Part shown: piece after piece, positions 23,394-36,547 of the stretch
How positions within the stretch are numbered: position 1 is the stretch's first letter
Layout: every line of letters starts with the position of its first letter
Origin: Rhodopirellula sp.
Lineage (GTDB): Bacteria > Planctomycetota > Planctomycetia > Pirellulales > Thermoguttaceae
DNA length: 47,113 nt
Reading direction: 5' to 3'
NCBI GenBank assembly: GCA_012728855.1
Contig: JAAYEH010000181.1
Location: 1 to 47,113 of the forward strand
Notes under the pieces: generated by a model
Told to the model about the DNA's origin: nothing
Seen by the model: only the letters and a program-made list of their open reading frames with translations
Databases searched by the model: none
Translations under genes and position numbers: made by a program

Positions 23394-26300
23394 CTATCCC
23401 TGGTCTTTTCCGCTCGTCTCGGTGAGCCGCTCGATGACCGCCAGAGTGGTTGCACGCTGTTCGTCGAGTTCCTTGAGGCTGTCGCGTTCTTTCTGTACGA
23501 CCGCCGGCGGAGCCTTCGAGACAAAGGCTTCATTCTCCAGCTTCTTGCGTTTGCCGAGGATCATTCCTTCCAACTTGCCCAGCTCTTGCTGCTTCTTTTT
23601 GATCTCGGCGCCGATGTCGATCAGGCCGGCGAGATCGACGAAGACCTCCAGCCCGGCGGCCATGGTGCTCGCGCCCAGGGGCGGCGACTTGATGTCCGGG
23701 CCGAAGCCCGTCGGACGCGCGCCGGCCATCGAGAGGAAATAGGGCTCCATCGGCCGCAGCAGGTCTGCCACGGCGGCATCGCAGCGGACCGAGAAACGGA
23801 GTTCCTGCTTCGGCGGCACGTTCTGGCGGCTGCGGATCTCGCGGACGGCGCGCAGCACCTCCTGGAAGCGGGCGAACTGCTCCTCGATGTGCGGATCGCG
23901 GCGACGAGCGTCGCTCTCGGGCCAAGCAGCAATCATCACGCTCTCGACGGCCGGCTCGGCGCTGTCGATTCCGCGCGCCGGCGCCACACCGGCCAACAAC
24001 TGCCAGACCTCTTCGGTCAGGAAGGGAATCATCGGGTGCAGAAGACGCAGCAGTGTGTCCAGGGCGGAGGCGAGCACCCGCTGCGCCACCGGGCGGGCGG
24101 ACTCATCCTGCAGCCGCGATTTGACCATCTCGACGTAGAAACTGCAGAACTCGTCCCAGGCGAACTCGTAAAGAACCCTGGCGGCGTCGGCGTACCTGTA
24201 GCCGGCCAGATGATCCGTCACCTGCCGGGCGACCGTCGCCAGGCGGCTCAATAGCCAACGATCCTCGACCGTCAAATCCTCGTCCGCCACCGTGGCGGGC
24301 GTGAAGCCTTCCAGATTCATCAGGGCGAAACGGGAGGCGTTCCAGAGTTTGTTGCAGAAATTGCGGGCCGTCTCGAAACGGTCGCTGACGACGGCGCCCC
24401 GCGGCAGATCCTTGTCTTCGGCCTTCACGGCCCACTGCGTGGCGAAAACGCCCTTGCACTGCGAGCACTTCACCCGCGGCAGGATGCGATTCTCGCGGGT
24501 TTGCTCGATCAGCGCTTTGCAGTGCGGGCATTCGAATTCGACCGGCATCCGAATGTCCTGCGTCTCGGTGGTCAGATAGGCCAGGCCGAATCGGAGCGAA
24601 TCGGCGCCGAACTTCTCCATCACGTCGACCGGATCCACACCGTTGCCCTTCGACTTCGACATCCCTTCCCCGTAGGCGTCGAGGATCTTGGGATGAATAT
24701 AGACCTCGGGGAAGGGGATCTCGCCGACATTGTACAACCCGGTGAGCACCATCCGTGCCACCCACAACGTGATGATGTCGCGGCTGGTAATCAGCACGTT
24801 GGTCGGGTAGTAGTATTTCAGTTCTTCGGTCGGCTCGGGCCAGCCCAGGGTGGAATGGGGCCAGAGGGCGGAACTGAACCATGTGTCGAGAACGTCGTCC
24901 TCGCGGACCAGTTTGTGGCCGGGAACCGCATCCTCATGGAGATCTTCTTCCCGCGAACAGATCCACCACTCGCCGTGCTCGTCGTCCCACCGCCATGCGA
25001 CGTCGTCGCGGCCAGCCAATGCGGCCTTCAAGTCCGACTCGGAGGCGGTCTTCGCGTACCAAATGGGAATCTGGTGGCCCCACCACAGTTGGCGGCCGAT
25101 CGGCCAGTCGCGTTTCTCGCCCAGCCAGTCGAGATACCCCTTGGTGTAGCGCGACGGGAGGATGCTTACGCGGCCGTCGGCGACGGCCTCGATCGCCGTC
25201 TCGGCAAGCCTGTCCATGCGAACGAACCACTGGTCGGCCAAGTAGGGCTCGATCGGCGTCTTCGTGCGGTCGGAATGGGCCAGGTCGATCTCGCGGTCTT
25301 CGACAAGGGCGACGAGGCCCAGTTTTTCCAAGTCGGCAACCACGCTCTTGCGAGCTTCGAGGATCTTTTGCCCCTGGTACGGTCCGGCGTTTTCGTTGAG
25401 TGTGCCGTTGGGGTTGAGGATGTTGGGCATCGGCAACTGCCGGCGCAGGCCGACTTCGTAGTCGTTCGGGTCGTGCGCCGGCGTGATCTTCACGCAGCCG
25501 GTGCCCAACTCGGGCTTTGCCCAGGGGTCGGCCACCAGAGGGATGGGGCGGTTCAGCAACGGCAGCATCACCTGCCGGCCGGCGTCGGCCATGTCGCGAA
25601 GCTTCACCAGCGCGGGCAGCATTTCCTCGCGGCGCTGGCGCACCGCGTCGATCTCGGCGCGGATTTCCGCTTTCTGCTTGCCGGGGGCGTCGACCAGACG
25701 GGCGTGGAGTTCGGCCTCGATCTTGTCCAGAGCGCCGGCAGGGTCGGGATGGACCGCCACGGCGGTGTCGCCGAGCATCGTCTCGGGGCGGGTCGTGGCG
25801 ATCGTCACGTGCGACGGTTCGCCCGGCTCCGGATCGATTACCGGATAGCGGAAGTACCAGAAATGCCCCGGGACCGTCTCGTGAAAGACCTCGTCGTCGC
25901 TGACGGCCGTCTGCAGGGCCGTGTCCCAATTCACCAGCCGCTTGCCGCGGTAGATCAGCCCTTCGCCGAACATGCGGAAGAAGGTGTGGCGGACCGCGCG
26001 GGCGCAGACGGAGTCGAGCGTGAAGCGAGTCCGCTGCCAGTCGCAGCTACAACCGAGTTGCTTCAACTGGCTGAGGATGCGGGCTTCGTACTCCTGCTTC
26101 CATTGCCAGATGCGGTCCACCAGCCCCTCACGTCCCAGATCGTGGCGGCTCTTTTTTTCCTCCGCGAGCAATCGGCGCTCGACAACCGCCTGGGTAGCGA
26201 TCCCGGCGTGGTCGGTGCCGGGCATCCAGAGCGCCTCGTAGCCTTGCATCCGCTTCTGGCGGATGAGGATGTCCTGCAGGGTGTTGTTCAGTGCGTGCCC

Positions 26301-26462
26301 CAGGTGCAGCGCGCCGGTGACGTTCGGCGGCGGAATAACAATTGTATATGCCTGTCGCTGGGGATTCGGCTCACTGTGAAAGTAGCCTTTCTCCTCCCAG
26401 AAGCGATACCAACGCCCCTGGGCGGCCTCGTGATCATACTGCTTAGGAAGTTCACGCTCCAT
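23394..26462 (-). CDS. valS: Valyl-tRNA synthetase
   Basis: 1022 residues, class I synthetase that charges tRNA-Val. HIGH motif as HLGH (53-56) after PPPNVTGAL; KMSKS motif as GMSKSKGNG near 597; anticodon-binding domain about 690-850; C-terminal coiled-coil arm (about 950-1010). The editing domain is present (GTDHAG, TTRPETMLGDTAVAVHPDP). Two additions are unusual: a charged helical segment within the editing region (about 235-285, ELHARLVDAPGKQKAEI) and a four-cysteine zinc ribbon right after KMSKS (ECPHCKALIEQ, KCSQCKGVF, about 635-665). It lies 115 bp upstream of the GntR gene on the same strand. Confidence 0.97.
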   Translation of the reverse strand: MERELPKQYDHEAAQGRWYRFWEEKGYFHSEPNPQRQAYTIVIPPPNVTGALHLGHALNNTLQDILIRQKRMQGYEALWMPGTDHAGIATQAVVERRLLAEEKKSRHDLGREGLVDRIWQWKQEYEARILSQLKQLGCSCDWQRTRFTLDSVCARAVRHTFFRMFGEGLIYRGKRLVNWDTALQTAVSDDEVFHETVPGHFWYFRYPVIDPEPGEPSHVTIATTRPETMLGDTAVAVHPDPAGALDKIEAELHARLVDAPGKQKAEIRAEIDAVRQRREEMLPALVKLRDMADAGRQVMLPLLNRPIPLVADPWAKPELGTGCVKITPAHDPNDYEVGLRRQLPMPNILNPNGTLNENAGPYQGQKILEARKSVVADLEKLGLVALVEDREIDLAHSDRTKTPIEPYLADQWFVRMDRLAETAIEAVADGRVSILPSRYTKGYLDWLGEKRDWPIGRQLWWGHQIPIWYAKTASESDLKAALAGRDDVAWRWDDEHGEWWICSREEDLHEDAVPGHKLVREDDVLDTWFSSALWPHSTLGWPEPTEELKYYYPTNVLITSRDIITLWVARMVLTGLYNVGEIPFPEVYIHPKILDAYGEGMSKSKGNGVDPVDVMEKFGADSLRFGLAYLTTETQDIRMPVEFECPHCKALIEQTRENRILPRVKCSQCKGVFATQWAVKAEDKDLPRGAVVSDRFETARNFCNKLWNASRFALMNLEGFTPATVADEDLTVEDRWLLSRLATVARQVTDHLAGYRYADAARVLYEFAWDEFCSFYVEMVKSRLQDESARPVAQRVLASALDTLLRLLHPMIPFLTEEVWQLLAGVAPARGIDSAEPAVESVMIAAWPESDARRRDPHIEEQFARFQEVLRAVREIRSRQNVPPKQELRFSVRCDAAVADLLRPMEPYFLSMAGARPTGFGPDIKSPPLGASTMAAGLEVFVDLAGLIDIGAEIKKKQQELGKLEGMILGKRKKLENEAFVSKAPPAVVQKERDSLKELDEQRATTLAVIERLTETSGKDQG

Positions 26463-26520
26463 CGAGAAGACCCTTCTTGGTTCTCAGTTTCCAACGCGGC
26501 CCTGCGGCAACAACCAAATT

Positions 26521-26616
26521 CGTTTAACCGCAACGGCCAACGGCCTGCGCGAGAGTGTCGTAGCGGGCTTTATTGCTGCCTCCTCCGCGCAGGCCGTTGG
26601 CCGTTGCGGTTAAACG
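26521..26616. repeat. Inverted-repeat element, family B copy 2
   Basis: Perfect 31-nt arms at 26521-26551 and 26586-26616, outer sequence CGTTTAACCGCAACGGCC, 34-nt centre. Related to the copy at 16874-17000. It lies between cimA and valS. Confidence 0.88.
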
Positions 26617-26653
26617 ACAAAGACTCCGGCGCCTAACCAATGACAAATGACTC

Positions 26654-28213
<1,560 letters not shown>

Positions 28214-28245
28214 CAGTCCCTCAACTCGTGCTGCTCTGGCAGACC

Positions 28246-28323
28246 AAAAAAAACGCCCTCAAGGCTCTCGGGCCTTAAGGGCTATCATGGATCGGTCGCT
28301 TGCCGGTCGGATGCCCTCAAGGC
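28246..28323 (-). promoter_or_regulatory. Transcription attenuator: alternative antiterminator and terminator hairpins
   Basis: Reading the minus strand: segment 2, GGGCCTTGAGGGC (28323-28311), spans the leader peptide stop codon. Segment 3, GCCCTTAAGGCCC (28282-28270), can pair with it over 13 bp with one G-U. Segment 4, GCCTTGAGGGC (28265-28255), pairs with segment 3 over 11 bp with one G-U and a 6-nt loop, and is followed by eight T (28253-28246). Pairings 2:3 and 3:4 exclude each other, as in amino-acid biosynthetic attenuators. A plain terminator for ftsK is the alternative, but would not explain segment 2 or the leader peptide. Confidence 0.78.
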
Positions 28324-28412
28324 CCCGCGTTCCGAATAATCACCGCGATCACACCGACGACGACGTCGCCGGGCAAAACGCAGCGTATCGGATGGGAAAC
28401 CTCGGTTCGCAT
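28317..28412 (-). CDS. Leader peptide of the cimA attenuator (31 aa, Val/Ile-rich)
   Basis: ATG at 28412, stop TGA at 28319-28317. The peptide contains the run DVVVGVIAVII (seven of its eleven residues are Val and three Ile outside the D, G and A positions taken together with neighbours; overall the peptide has seven Val and four Ile in 31). The run ends five residues before the stop. Val and Ile are the right signals for citramalate synthase, the first step of an isoleucine pathway. The stop lies inside antiterminator segment 2, so a ribosome reaching the stop would mask it, whereas one stalled at the Val/Ile codons would leave it free. Shine-Dalgarno is weak (AGG about 10 nt upstream). Confidence 0.7.
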   Translation of the reverse strand: MRTEVSHPIRCVLPGDVVVGVIAVIIRNAGP

Positions 28413-28445
28413 CGATCGGACCTGGAAGATTGGACCAAACAAACA

Positions 28446-28474
28446 AAAATACGACGCCGGGTCGCTGCTGTCAA
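28446..28474 (-). promoter_or_regulatory. Promoter of the cimA leader transcript
   Basis: On the minus strand TTGACA (28474-28469), 17-nt spacer, TATTTT (28451-28446). Transcription would begin near 28439, about 27 nt before the leader peptide ATG. Confidence 0.7.
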
Positions 28475-28614
28475 CCCGGGTGGGGAGATCCGAGACGCAA
28501 ACCACCGAATGGGTGGGCGCTGCGAGACGACGCGAGATCCGGGTGGCAGAATCAGCCCGGCTGCCCGCCGCAGCCGGGGTGACGGCGGCGGAACAATCAG
28601 CCGCCCTCGGCCGA

Positions 28615-31287
<2,673 letters not shown>

Positions 31288-31875
31288 GCGCGCTGGTATC
31301 CCGTGGCCCTCGGCTGCCGGGGGGGTGCGGTCTTGTGCCGGGCGCGTCCGTGCCCGAAGTCGTTTGCAGCACGGCAGTAGGTACACCGCGAGCCATGTAC
31401 GTCAGGTTTTCCAGCCTGACAGCGTCCGGTTGGACGGCCTGACCGCAAATCCAGGGTCAGGCGGGAAAGCCTGACGTACATTGTCTCCGACGCAAACTCA
31501 GCCGGGCTGCGGGCGATCGACGTCCCGACGACCACCTTAGTGAGAAAATCGGCTGATCGAGGCGGGGCTGGCCAGTTTGTGGCGGGCGCCCGGTGCCGTT
31601 TGCCCTGCAAACACAAGAAGAAAGACCGTCAGGCCAGCCAAAACCGTCAGAAACCCGCCGGGGCGAGCCGGATTGTCGGCAAAACCGGCAGAAACGTTCT
31701 ACTCGGTGGAAAGGGGACGGAAGTCTCCTCCCGCATGCGGCCGCAGAGAGTCGAGAGACGAGAGTCCAGAGCCAGACTATCCGATTGGCTGTTGAACCTG
31801 GCGCCAAGACTCACCGCTGTTCTGTTTGCCGAGCAAGACCTGTAGGGCTACCTGCCGCCCGGCAAGCGGGGTCTG
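31288..31875. other. Intergenic region with one repeat element
   Basis: 588 bp between ftsK and the small planctomycete gene. It contains the family C repeat at 31396-31480 and, near 31845-31875, a weak match to the GGCAAGCGGG-type hairpins seen at 39894 and 41029. No open frame with coding character was found. Confidence 0.5.
31396..31480. repeat. Inverted-repeat element, family C copy 1
   Basis: Outer arms TGTACGTCAGG (31396-31406) and CCTGACGTACA (31470-31480); pairing continues to about 24 nt with two mismatches (left TTTTCCAGCCTGAC). A related element occurs at 44048-44137. Confidence 0.8.
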
Positions 31876-32457
31876 CTACGATTCTTCCGCATCCGCGGAA
31901 TCGCGGAGACGGAACGGCTTGCCCGGCATCGCGTCCGAAGGGAGACCGGCCTCTTCGCGCGAAACCTGCCGTACTTCGATCCCAAGATCCTTAAGCATCT
32001 TCTCGATAAACTTGAGGTATTCTCGCGAGGCCGGGTTGACGTTGGAACGGTTCTCCACCGATCCCAGCACGGTCCGCAAAATGCCGATCAGATTGTCCCG
32101 TCCGGGGTTCGCTCCCTTTTCGAAGTCAAGACGCCAGCGATTGAGGAGGTTAACAACAAGAAAATCGGTCACGGTCCCCTCTTCGGTAGATGGCTCCTGC
32201 GACTCCGGATCGATTCGGCCGTTTCGGAGTCCGACGATGAGCCGCTCCAAAGTCTCTCGCACGTCGTGGTCCGTTAGGGACCGATTGGAGACGACAAAAG
32301 CCTCGTAAATGGCCGTCTCCGTTTGTAGTAGCAGAGGCAAAAGCCTATCCGTCTGGTATTTCCTTCCGTGATAGGCAAGCGGTGCGGACTGCTGCTTGCG
32401 CCGCTCTCGCTCCGCTTTCCGCTTCTTCTCCAGTTTTCAGATCTGCGATTTTTTCAC
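31876..32457 (-). CDS. Conserved planctomycete protein of unknown function, with an in-frame TGA at codon 7
   Basis: The frame begins at a GTG (32457) with a strong GGGAGG 5 nt upstream, reads MKKSQI, meets TGA at 32439-32437, then continues KLEKKRKAERERRKQQ, SAPLAYHGRKYQTDRLLPLL, ETAIYEAF and on to 31876 without another stop. The block SAPLAYHGRKY and the following region are what I recognise as a conserved planctomycete protein, so the true N-terminus extends above the first later start codon (TTG at 32340). A CGA-to-TGA change would restore MKKSQIRKLEKK. Either the gene is damaged, the base is an error, or translation begins after the stop (a CTG at 32433 is the nearest candidate). The C-terminal half is acidic and helical; no domain recognised. 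It lies 49 bp downstream of the exonuclease gene. Confidence 0.65.
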
Positions 32458-32506
32458 CGTTGCCTCCCGACAATGTGTTTGGTCTCGTAACACATCATTG
32501 GAATTC

Positions 32507-33322
32507 TCATACCCACGGATTTGGCCAGTCGCCCCAGTGCTCCAGGTAGAGTCGGTAGGCGGCCACCTGGTCGGCACGCGCTTCGAGCCATCGTTTCGTC
32601 TCGGTCACCACCTCCTGTTCCGACTGCAACGAGAGCCGGCCCAGAAGCACTTGGGTCCGTAGGAAAACGAAATAGGTGTCGAGCACGTCGCAGCGGCAGT
32701 AGTCGTTGATCTCCGCCAGGCGTCCCTCGTCGTACATGTCCTGGACCATGTGCCCCTCGACGTCCATCTTGCCGGGTTTTCCCAGCAGGGTGGCCGCCAG
32801 GTTCAAACCGCCGTGAAACCGCGAGGCACCGCAATTGGTGAGGATTTCGCAGAGGTCGAAATGGGCCTGCTGGTTGTAGCGGTTTCGCGGCTGCTCGTAG
32901 GAGCGACCGTCGATATTGAACCAGCCGGGCACACTGAGGCCGTAGCGGAAAGCGGCTAATTCCAGCAACGGCACGTCGAATCCCCGGCCGTTGAAGCTGA
33001 CCAGAGTCGGCCGATGATACTTCTCCCAACCGCGCCAGAAATTCTCGGTGATCACATGAGGCCGAAACTCCGGTTCGTCCAGGAGCACCAGGTCGGCAAG
33101 ATGGAAGTCGGCCGTCACTTTGGCGACGGCAACGCAGACCGGGATGTGATACGTGTACGGGATGAAGTCGCTCTCGAACTTCTCCATCAACTCGTCCCGG
33201 TATCGTCGCACGGCTTCCACCGGCTCGACTGTCTCGCCCGGATACCGCACCCGTGCCACCAGTTCCGGATCGGCGATACTCTCGATATCGAAAACAAGGT
33301 AACGGACATTGGGCGTAGTCAT
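32507..33322 (-). CDS. PolB-like 3'-5' exonuclease
   Basis: 271 residues from the ATG at 33322; an in-frame GTG at 33361 is an alternative. DEDD-type exonuclease motifs are visible: Exo I YLVFDIES (Asp and Glu), Exo II LVSFNGRGFDVPLLEL, and Exo III in the C-terminal part (YCRCDVLDTYFVFL). This matches the predicted PolB-like exonuclease family (PF10108), single-domain proteins that probably trim 3' ends of nucleic acids. All four acidic ligands appear present. It is transcribed divergently from pepT and followed closely by the small planctomycete gene. Confidence 0.87.
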   Translation of the reverse strand: MTTPNVRYLVFDIESIADPELVARVRYPGETVEPVEAVRRYRDELMEKFESDFIPYTYHIPVCVAVAKVTADFHLADLVLLDEPEFRPHVITENFWRGWEKYHRPTLVSFNGRGFDVPLLELAAFRYGLSVPGWFNIDGRSYEQPRNRYNQQAHFDLCEILTNCGASRFHGGLNLAATLLGKPGKMDVEGHMVQDMYDEGRLAEINDYCRCDVLDTYFVFLRTQVLLGRLSLQSEQEVVTETKRWLEARADQVAAYRLYLEHWGDWPNPWV

Positions 33323-33436
33323 TGCAGTGGAAGCCAATCGTGGTTCTATGTTGGAAATCACCTAAGCCTACCAGAACCTGAGCGGATATGAAATGATTAC
33401 GGAGTTCATTCGACAATCCCTGCAAGAAAAGCAATC

Positions 33437-34678
33437 ATGAACCAAGAACGTCTCCTGGAGCGGTTCCTTCGCTACGTGCGGATCAACACGACAGCCCGAG
33501 AAGGGGTGGAAGATTACCCAAGTTCTCAAGGACAATGGGAACTCGGCCGTCTGCTCGTGGCGGAATTGCAGACAATGGGCATCCGCGACGCAAGACAGAA
33601 TGAGCACGCGATCGTTCTGGCCACCGTGCCGGCCACGGTGGATCGCCAAGTGCCCGCTATCGCCTTCTGTGCGCATCTCGACACATCCCCCGAAACCAGC
33701 GGGGCCGGCGTCAAGCCCCAGATCATCGACGACTATCGGGGTGGCGATATCCCTTTGCCGGGCGATCCCGACCGACTCATCCGTGTTCGCGAGAACCCGG
33801 AACTCAACGATCTTATCGGTCGCACGATTATCACCAGCGACGGCACAACCCTTCTCGGCGCCGACGACAAGGCGGGGGTCGCCGCGATCATGGAAGCTGC
33901 CCATTGGTTCATGGAACATCCGGACGCCCCGCACGGCCCGATCCGACTCTGTTTCACCTGCGACGAGGAGATTGGCCGCGGCGTCGACTTCCTCGAGCCG
34001 GAGCAACTCGACGCGGTTGTATGCTACACCCTCGATGGCCAGGGGGGCGGCACGATCGACGTTGAGACCTTTTCGGCCGACAAGGCCGTGATCACCGTCG
34101 GCGGCGTGAACATCCATCCATCCATCGCCAAGGGGAGAATGGTCAACGCCGTGCGCGTCGCCTCGCATTTTCTCGATCGTTTGCCGCGAGACCGGCTCTC
34201 GCCGGAAAGTACCCAAGATCGGGAAGGGTTTCTACACCCTTACGTGATCCGAGGCGGAGTGGACAAGGTGGAGATCCAAGTCCTGCTACGCGACTTTGAG
34301 ACCGCCGAACTCGATCGCCAAGCCGAACTGCTTCGGCAGGTAGCCTCCACCACGGAGTCCGAGTTTGCGGGAGCGAAAATCGAAGTGTCGGTCAGCCGAC
34401 AATATCGAAACATGGCCGAGGGACTGGCCAAGGAGCCGCGAGCGGTAGCCTACGCACAACAGGCGCTCCAACGTCTGGGCCGTACCGTCCGACTGACCAT
34501 CGTCCGCGGCGGCACCGATGGTTCCCGGCTGACCGAAAAAGGCCTGCCCACTCCGAACTTGGCCACCGGAGAACACGCACCGCACTCACCACAGGAGTGG
34601 GCGTGCCTACAGGAAATGCTGGACGCCGCACGTTGGATCGAGTTGTTGGCAGAGGTTTGGAGTGATCCCTCAGCTTGA
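33437..34678 (+). CDS. pepT: Peptidase T (tripeptide aminopeptidase)
   Basis: 413 residues, M20 family metallopeptidase that removes N-terminal residues from tripeptides in the cytoplasm. Metal ligands and catalytic residues are in AFCAHLDTSPE (His and Asp), LGADDKAG (bridging Asp), CDEEIGRG (Glu pair) and the C-terminal GEHAPHSPQEW (His). The dimerisation insert is complete (VNIHPSIAKGRMVNA, RGGTDGSRLTEKGLPTPNL). Length is normal for PepT. The start is the first ATG after the divergent exonuclease gene; no strong Shine-Dalgarno (AAGAAAAGC upstream). Confidence 0.95.
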   Translation: MNQERLLERFLRYVRINTTAREGVEDYPSSQGQWELGRLLVAELQTMGIRDARQNEHAIVLATVPATVDRQVPAIAFCAHLDTSPETSGAGVKPQIIDDYRGGDIPLPGDPDRLIRVRENPELNDLIGRTIITSDGTTLLGADDKAGVAAIMEAAHWFMEHPDAPHGPIRLCFTCDEEIGRGVDFLEPEQLDAVVCYTLDGQGGGTIDVETFSADKAVITVGGVNIHPSIAKGRMVNAVRVASHFLDRLPRDRLSPESTQDREGFLHPYVIRGGVDKVEIQVLLRDFETAELDRQAELLRQVASTTESEFAGAKIEVSVSRQYRNMAEGLAKEPRAVAYAQQALQRLGRTVRLTIVRGGTDGSRLTEKGLPTPNLATGEHAPHSPQEWACLQEMLDAARWIELLAEVWSDPSA

Positions 34679-34880
34679 CAAGATGCGCAGATTGAATAGG
34701 ATAGCGAGTCGATTGCCCGCTTTCTGGGTGGCGGAGGTTATTTGGGATCAACTTTGTTGCCGACCAGGACCGAACTATTTCTTACAGGACGACCATTCCT
34801 CAGAATCGCCACTGTCCGCATATTGATCCGCCCTCCTGATGAGGCAACGGGTATCGACGCTCCACGAGGAAACCACTTAC

Positions 34881-35858
34881 GTGTCACGGCTGTCGATCCT
34901 TATCCCCTATTTGGGGAAAACCAAACTGCTTGAAGACACTCTCGTCTCGGTCCTAGAGAATCGTCCGGCCGACAGCGAAATCCTCGTTGTGATGGCCCGG
35001 CATTACGAGGATCCTTACGATCTTGGTGACGAGGTGCGATTTCTTCCCACGGCAAACCGTGTCGGGCTGATGGGCTGCGTGAATTTCGGCCTGGCATTGG
35101 CCCGTGCGGAAGTCGTTCATGTCCTCCTTTGTGGCACCGTGGCCGACGATGGCTGGGCCGACTCCGCCATGAGCCATTTCGACAATCCGGTCGTGGGCTG
35201 CGTCGCGCCGTTGGTTGTCGATGCTCGAACGCCGGATCGCGTTGTAGCCGCGGGTGTCGACTATCACGCCGGCGGGCGGATGCAACTACTGCGATCCACG
35301 ACGGCGACAACGAAGATCGATCGCAGCCCCACCGTGGTGCTGGGACCGCACCCAACAGCGGCCTTTTACCGGAGATCCGCCCTGAACGTAGTGGGCCGAT
35401 TCGATCTCGAGGCGGGCGACCGGTTCGGCAGCTTGGATCTCGCGCTTCGACTGGACCATGCCGGCTACCAGACCGTGCTGGAGCCTCACAGTCAGGTTCG
35501 GCTGCTGCCCGGGGCGGTAAACGGTTCGGAGACATTCCGCCGGGCTCTGGAGGCCGAACAGTTCTTTTGGCGATGGGCGCCGCGTGCCGGCTGGGGGCGT
35601 TCGTTGGGCCTCCATGCCCTCCATCTCATGGCCGAGGGCTGCCAAACGCTCCTTCACCCGCGGATCCTTGCCTGGACCGCCGGTCGATTGGCCGGTTGCG
35701 GGGCGATCGGTGAGCACCGTCGCTGCCGTGAGCGTCTGGAGCGGGCAGCGGAGACGGTGGAGAAGCTCAAAGGTTCCAACGGCCCGGTCGCCAGTCCGCA
35801 TTTCGCAAGCGGGTCCGCTGGACCGGCTCGCGCGGGTGCCGTTGCTTTGCGCCGGTAG
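34881..35858 (+). CDS. Family 2-like glycosyltransferase
   Basis: 325 residues from a GTG at 34881 with GAGGA 10 nt upstream; an ATG at 34839 gives a 14-residue extension that is not conserved-looking. GT-A fold features: VSRLSILIPYLGKTKLLEDTLVSVLEN at the N-terminus, NRVGLMGCVNFGLALARAEVVHVL with a metal-binding-like region that lacks a clear DxD, and RRSALNVVGRFDLEAGDRFGSLDLALRLDHAGY, the acceptor-site block of GT2 enzymes. The lack of an obvious DxD leaves catalytic competence uncertain. The C-terminus is basic, with no membrane anchor. Function: transfer of a sugar to a surface glycan or lipid; acceptor unknown. Confidence 0.78.
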   Translation: MSRLSILIPYLGKTKLLEDTLVSVLENRPADSEILVVMARHYEDPYDLGDEVRFLPTANRVGLMGCVNFGLALARAEVVHVLLCGTVADDGWADSAMSHFDNPVVGCVAPLVVDARTPDRVVAAGVDYHAGGRMQLLRSTTATTKIDRSPTVVLGPHPTAAFYRRSALNVVGRFDLEAGDRFGSLDLALRLDHAGYQTVLEPHSQVRLLPGAVNGSETFRRALEAEQFFWRWAPRAGWGRSLGLHALHLMAEGCQTLLHPRILAWTAGRLAGCGAIGEHRRCRERLERAAETVEKLKGSNGPVASPHFASGSAGPARAGAVALRR

Positions 35859-35968
35859 CCGTAGGATAATTCAGTTTGCGGGCGTTTGGGGGGCCGGATT
35901 GGCGTCGCGTTGCTTGACCCGAGGGCTCCCGGCGGACACATTGCCCAAGATGAAAGGGAGCCACCAGA

Positions 35969-36544
35969 ATGAACATCAAAGCTCTGTTGATGAGGACTCG
36001 CAGTTACCGCCGGTTCGATGAGTCCCGCTTGCTTGATGAACCGACGCTGAAGGAACTCGTGGATGTTGCGAGGTATTGCCCCTCCGCCGGCAACCGGCAG
36101 CCGCTGAAGTACATGATCTCGGCGAGTGAGGAAAAGAACGGCAAGATTTTCCCCTACCTCCGCTGGGCAGCCGCTTTGCCGGAATGGCCCGGGCCGGCCG
36201 CAGGCGAACGTCCGACCGGGTATATCGTCATCCTCGGTGATATCGGACTGGCCGCCCGCTTCGGTCACGACGCAGGCATCGTCGCTCAGGGCATGATGAT
36301 GGCTGCCATGGAAAAGGGCATTGCCGGCTGCATGATGGGATCCATCGATCAGGAGGGGCTGCGGCAAGCGATGCAGCTTCCCAAGCACCTGGAGGTGATT
36401 CTCGTGCTCGCTTTGGGCTACCCGAATGAAACGGTCGTACTCGAAGACGGTACGCCTCCGGACAAACGTCCCTACTGGCGCGATGCGGAGGGGACGCACC
36501 ATGTCCCCAAACGGTCGTTAGAGGAAGTCTTGGTCGACTGGTAA
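35969..36544 (+). CDS. Nitroreductase-family FMN oxidoreductase
   Basis: 191 residues, ATG with GGGAG upstream. The N-terminal MRTRSYRRFDESRLLDEPTLKELVDVARYCPSAGNRQP carries the FMN-phosphate-binding Arg pair and the conserved SAxNxQP. AGIVAQGMMMAAMEKGIAGCMMG matches the second FMN contact region. Such enzymes reduce quinones or nitro compounds with NAD(P)H; the physiological substrate is unknown. It is convergent with argS, with stops 4 bp apart. Confidence 0.88.
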   Translation: MNIKALLMRTRSYRRFDESRLLDEPTLKELVDVARYCPSAGNRQPLKYMISASEEKNGKIFPYLRWAAALPEWPGPAAGERPTGYIVILGDIGLAARFGHDAGIVAQGMMMAAMEKGIAGCMMGSIDQEGLRQAMQLPKHLEVILVLALGYPNETVVLEDGTPPDKRPYWRDAEGTHHVPKRSLEEVLVDW

Positions 36545-36547
36545 CCG

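Noticed and set aside
24501..26636. Plus-strand open frame of 711 codons
   Set aside because: Exact antisense of valS; no independent motif or ribosome binding site.
32437..32439. Selenocysteine at the in-frame TGA
   Set aside because: Codon 7 in a Lys/Arg-rich N-terminus, no redox motif and no evident downstream stem-loop of SECIS type; a CGA mutation or sequencing error is simpler.
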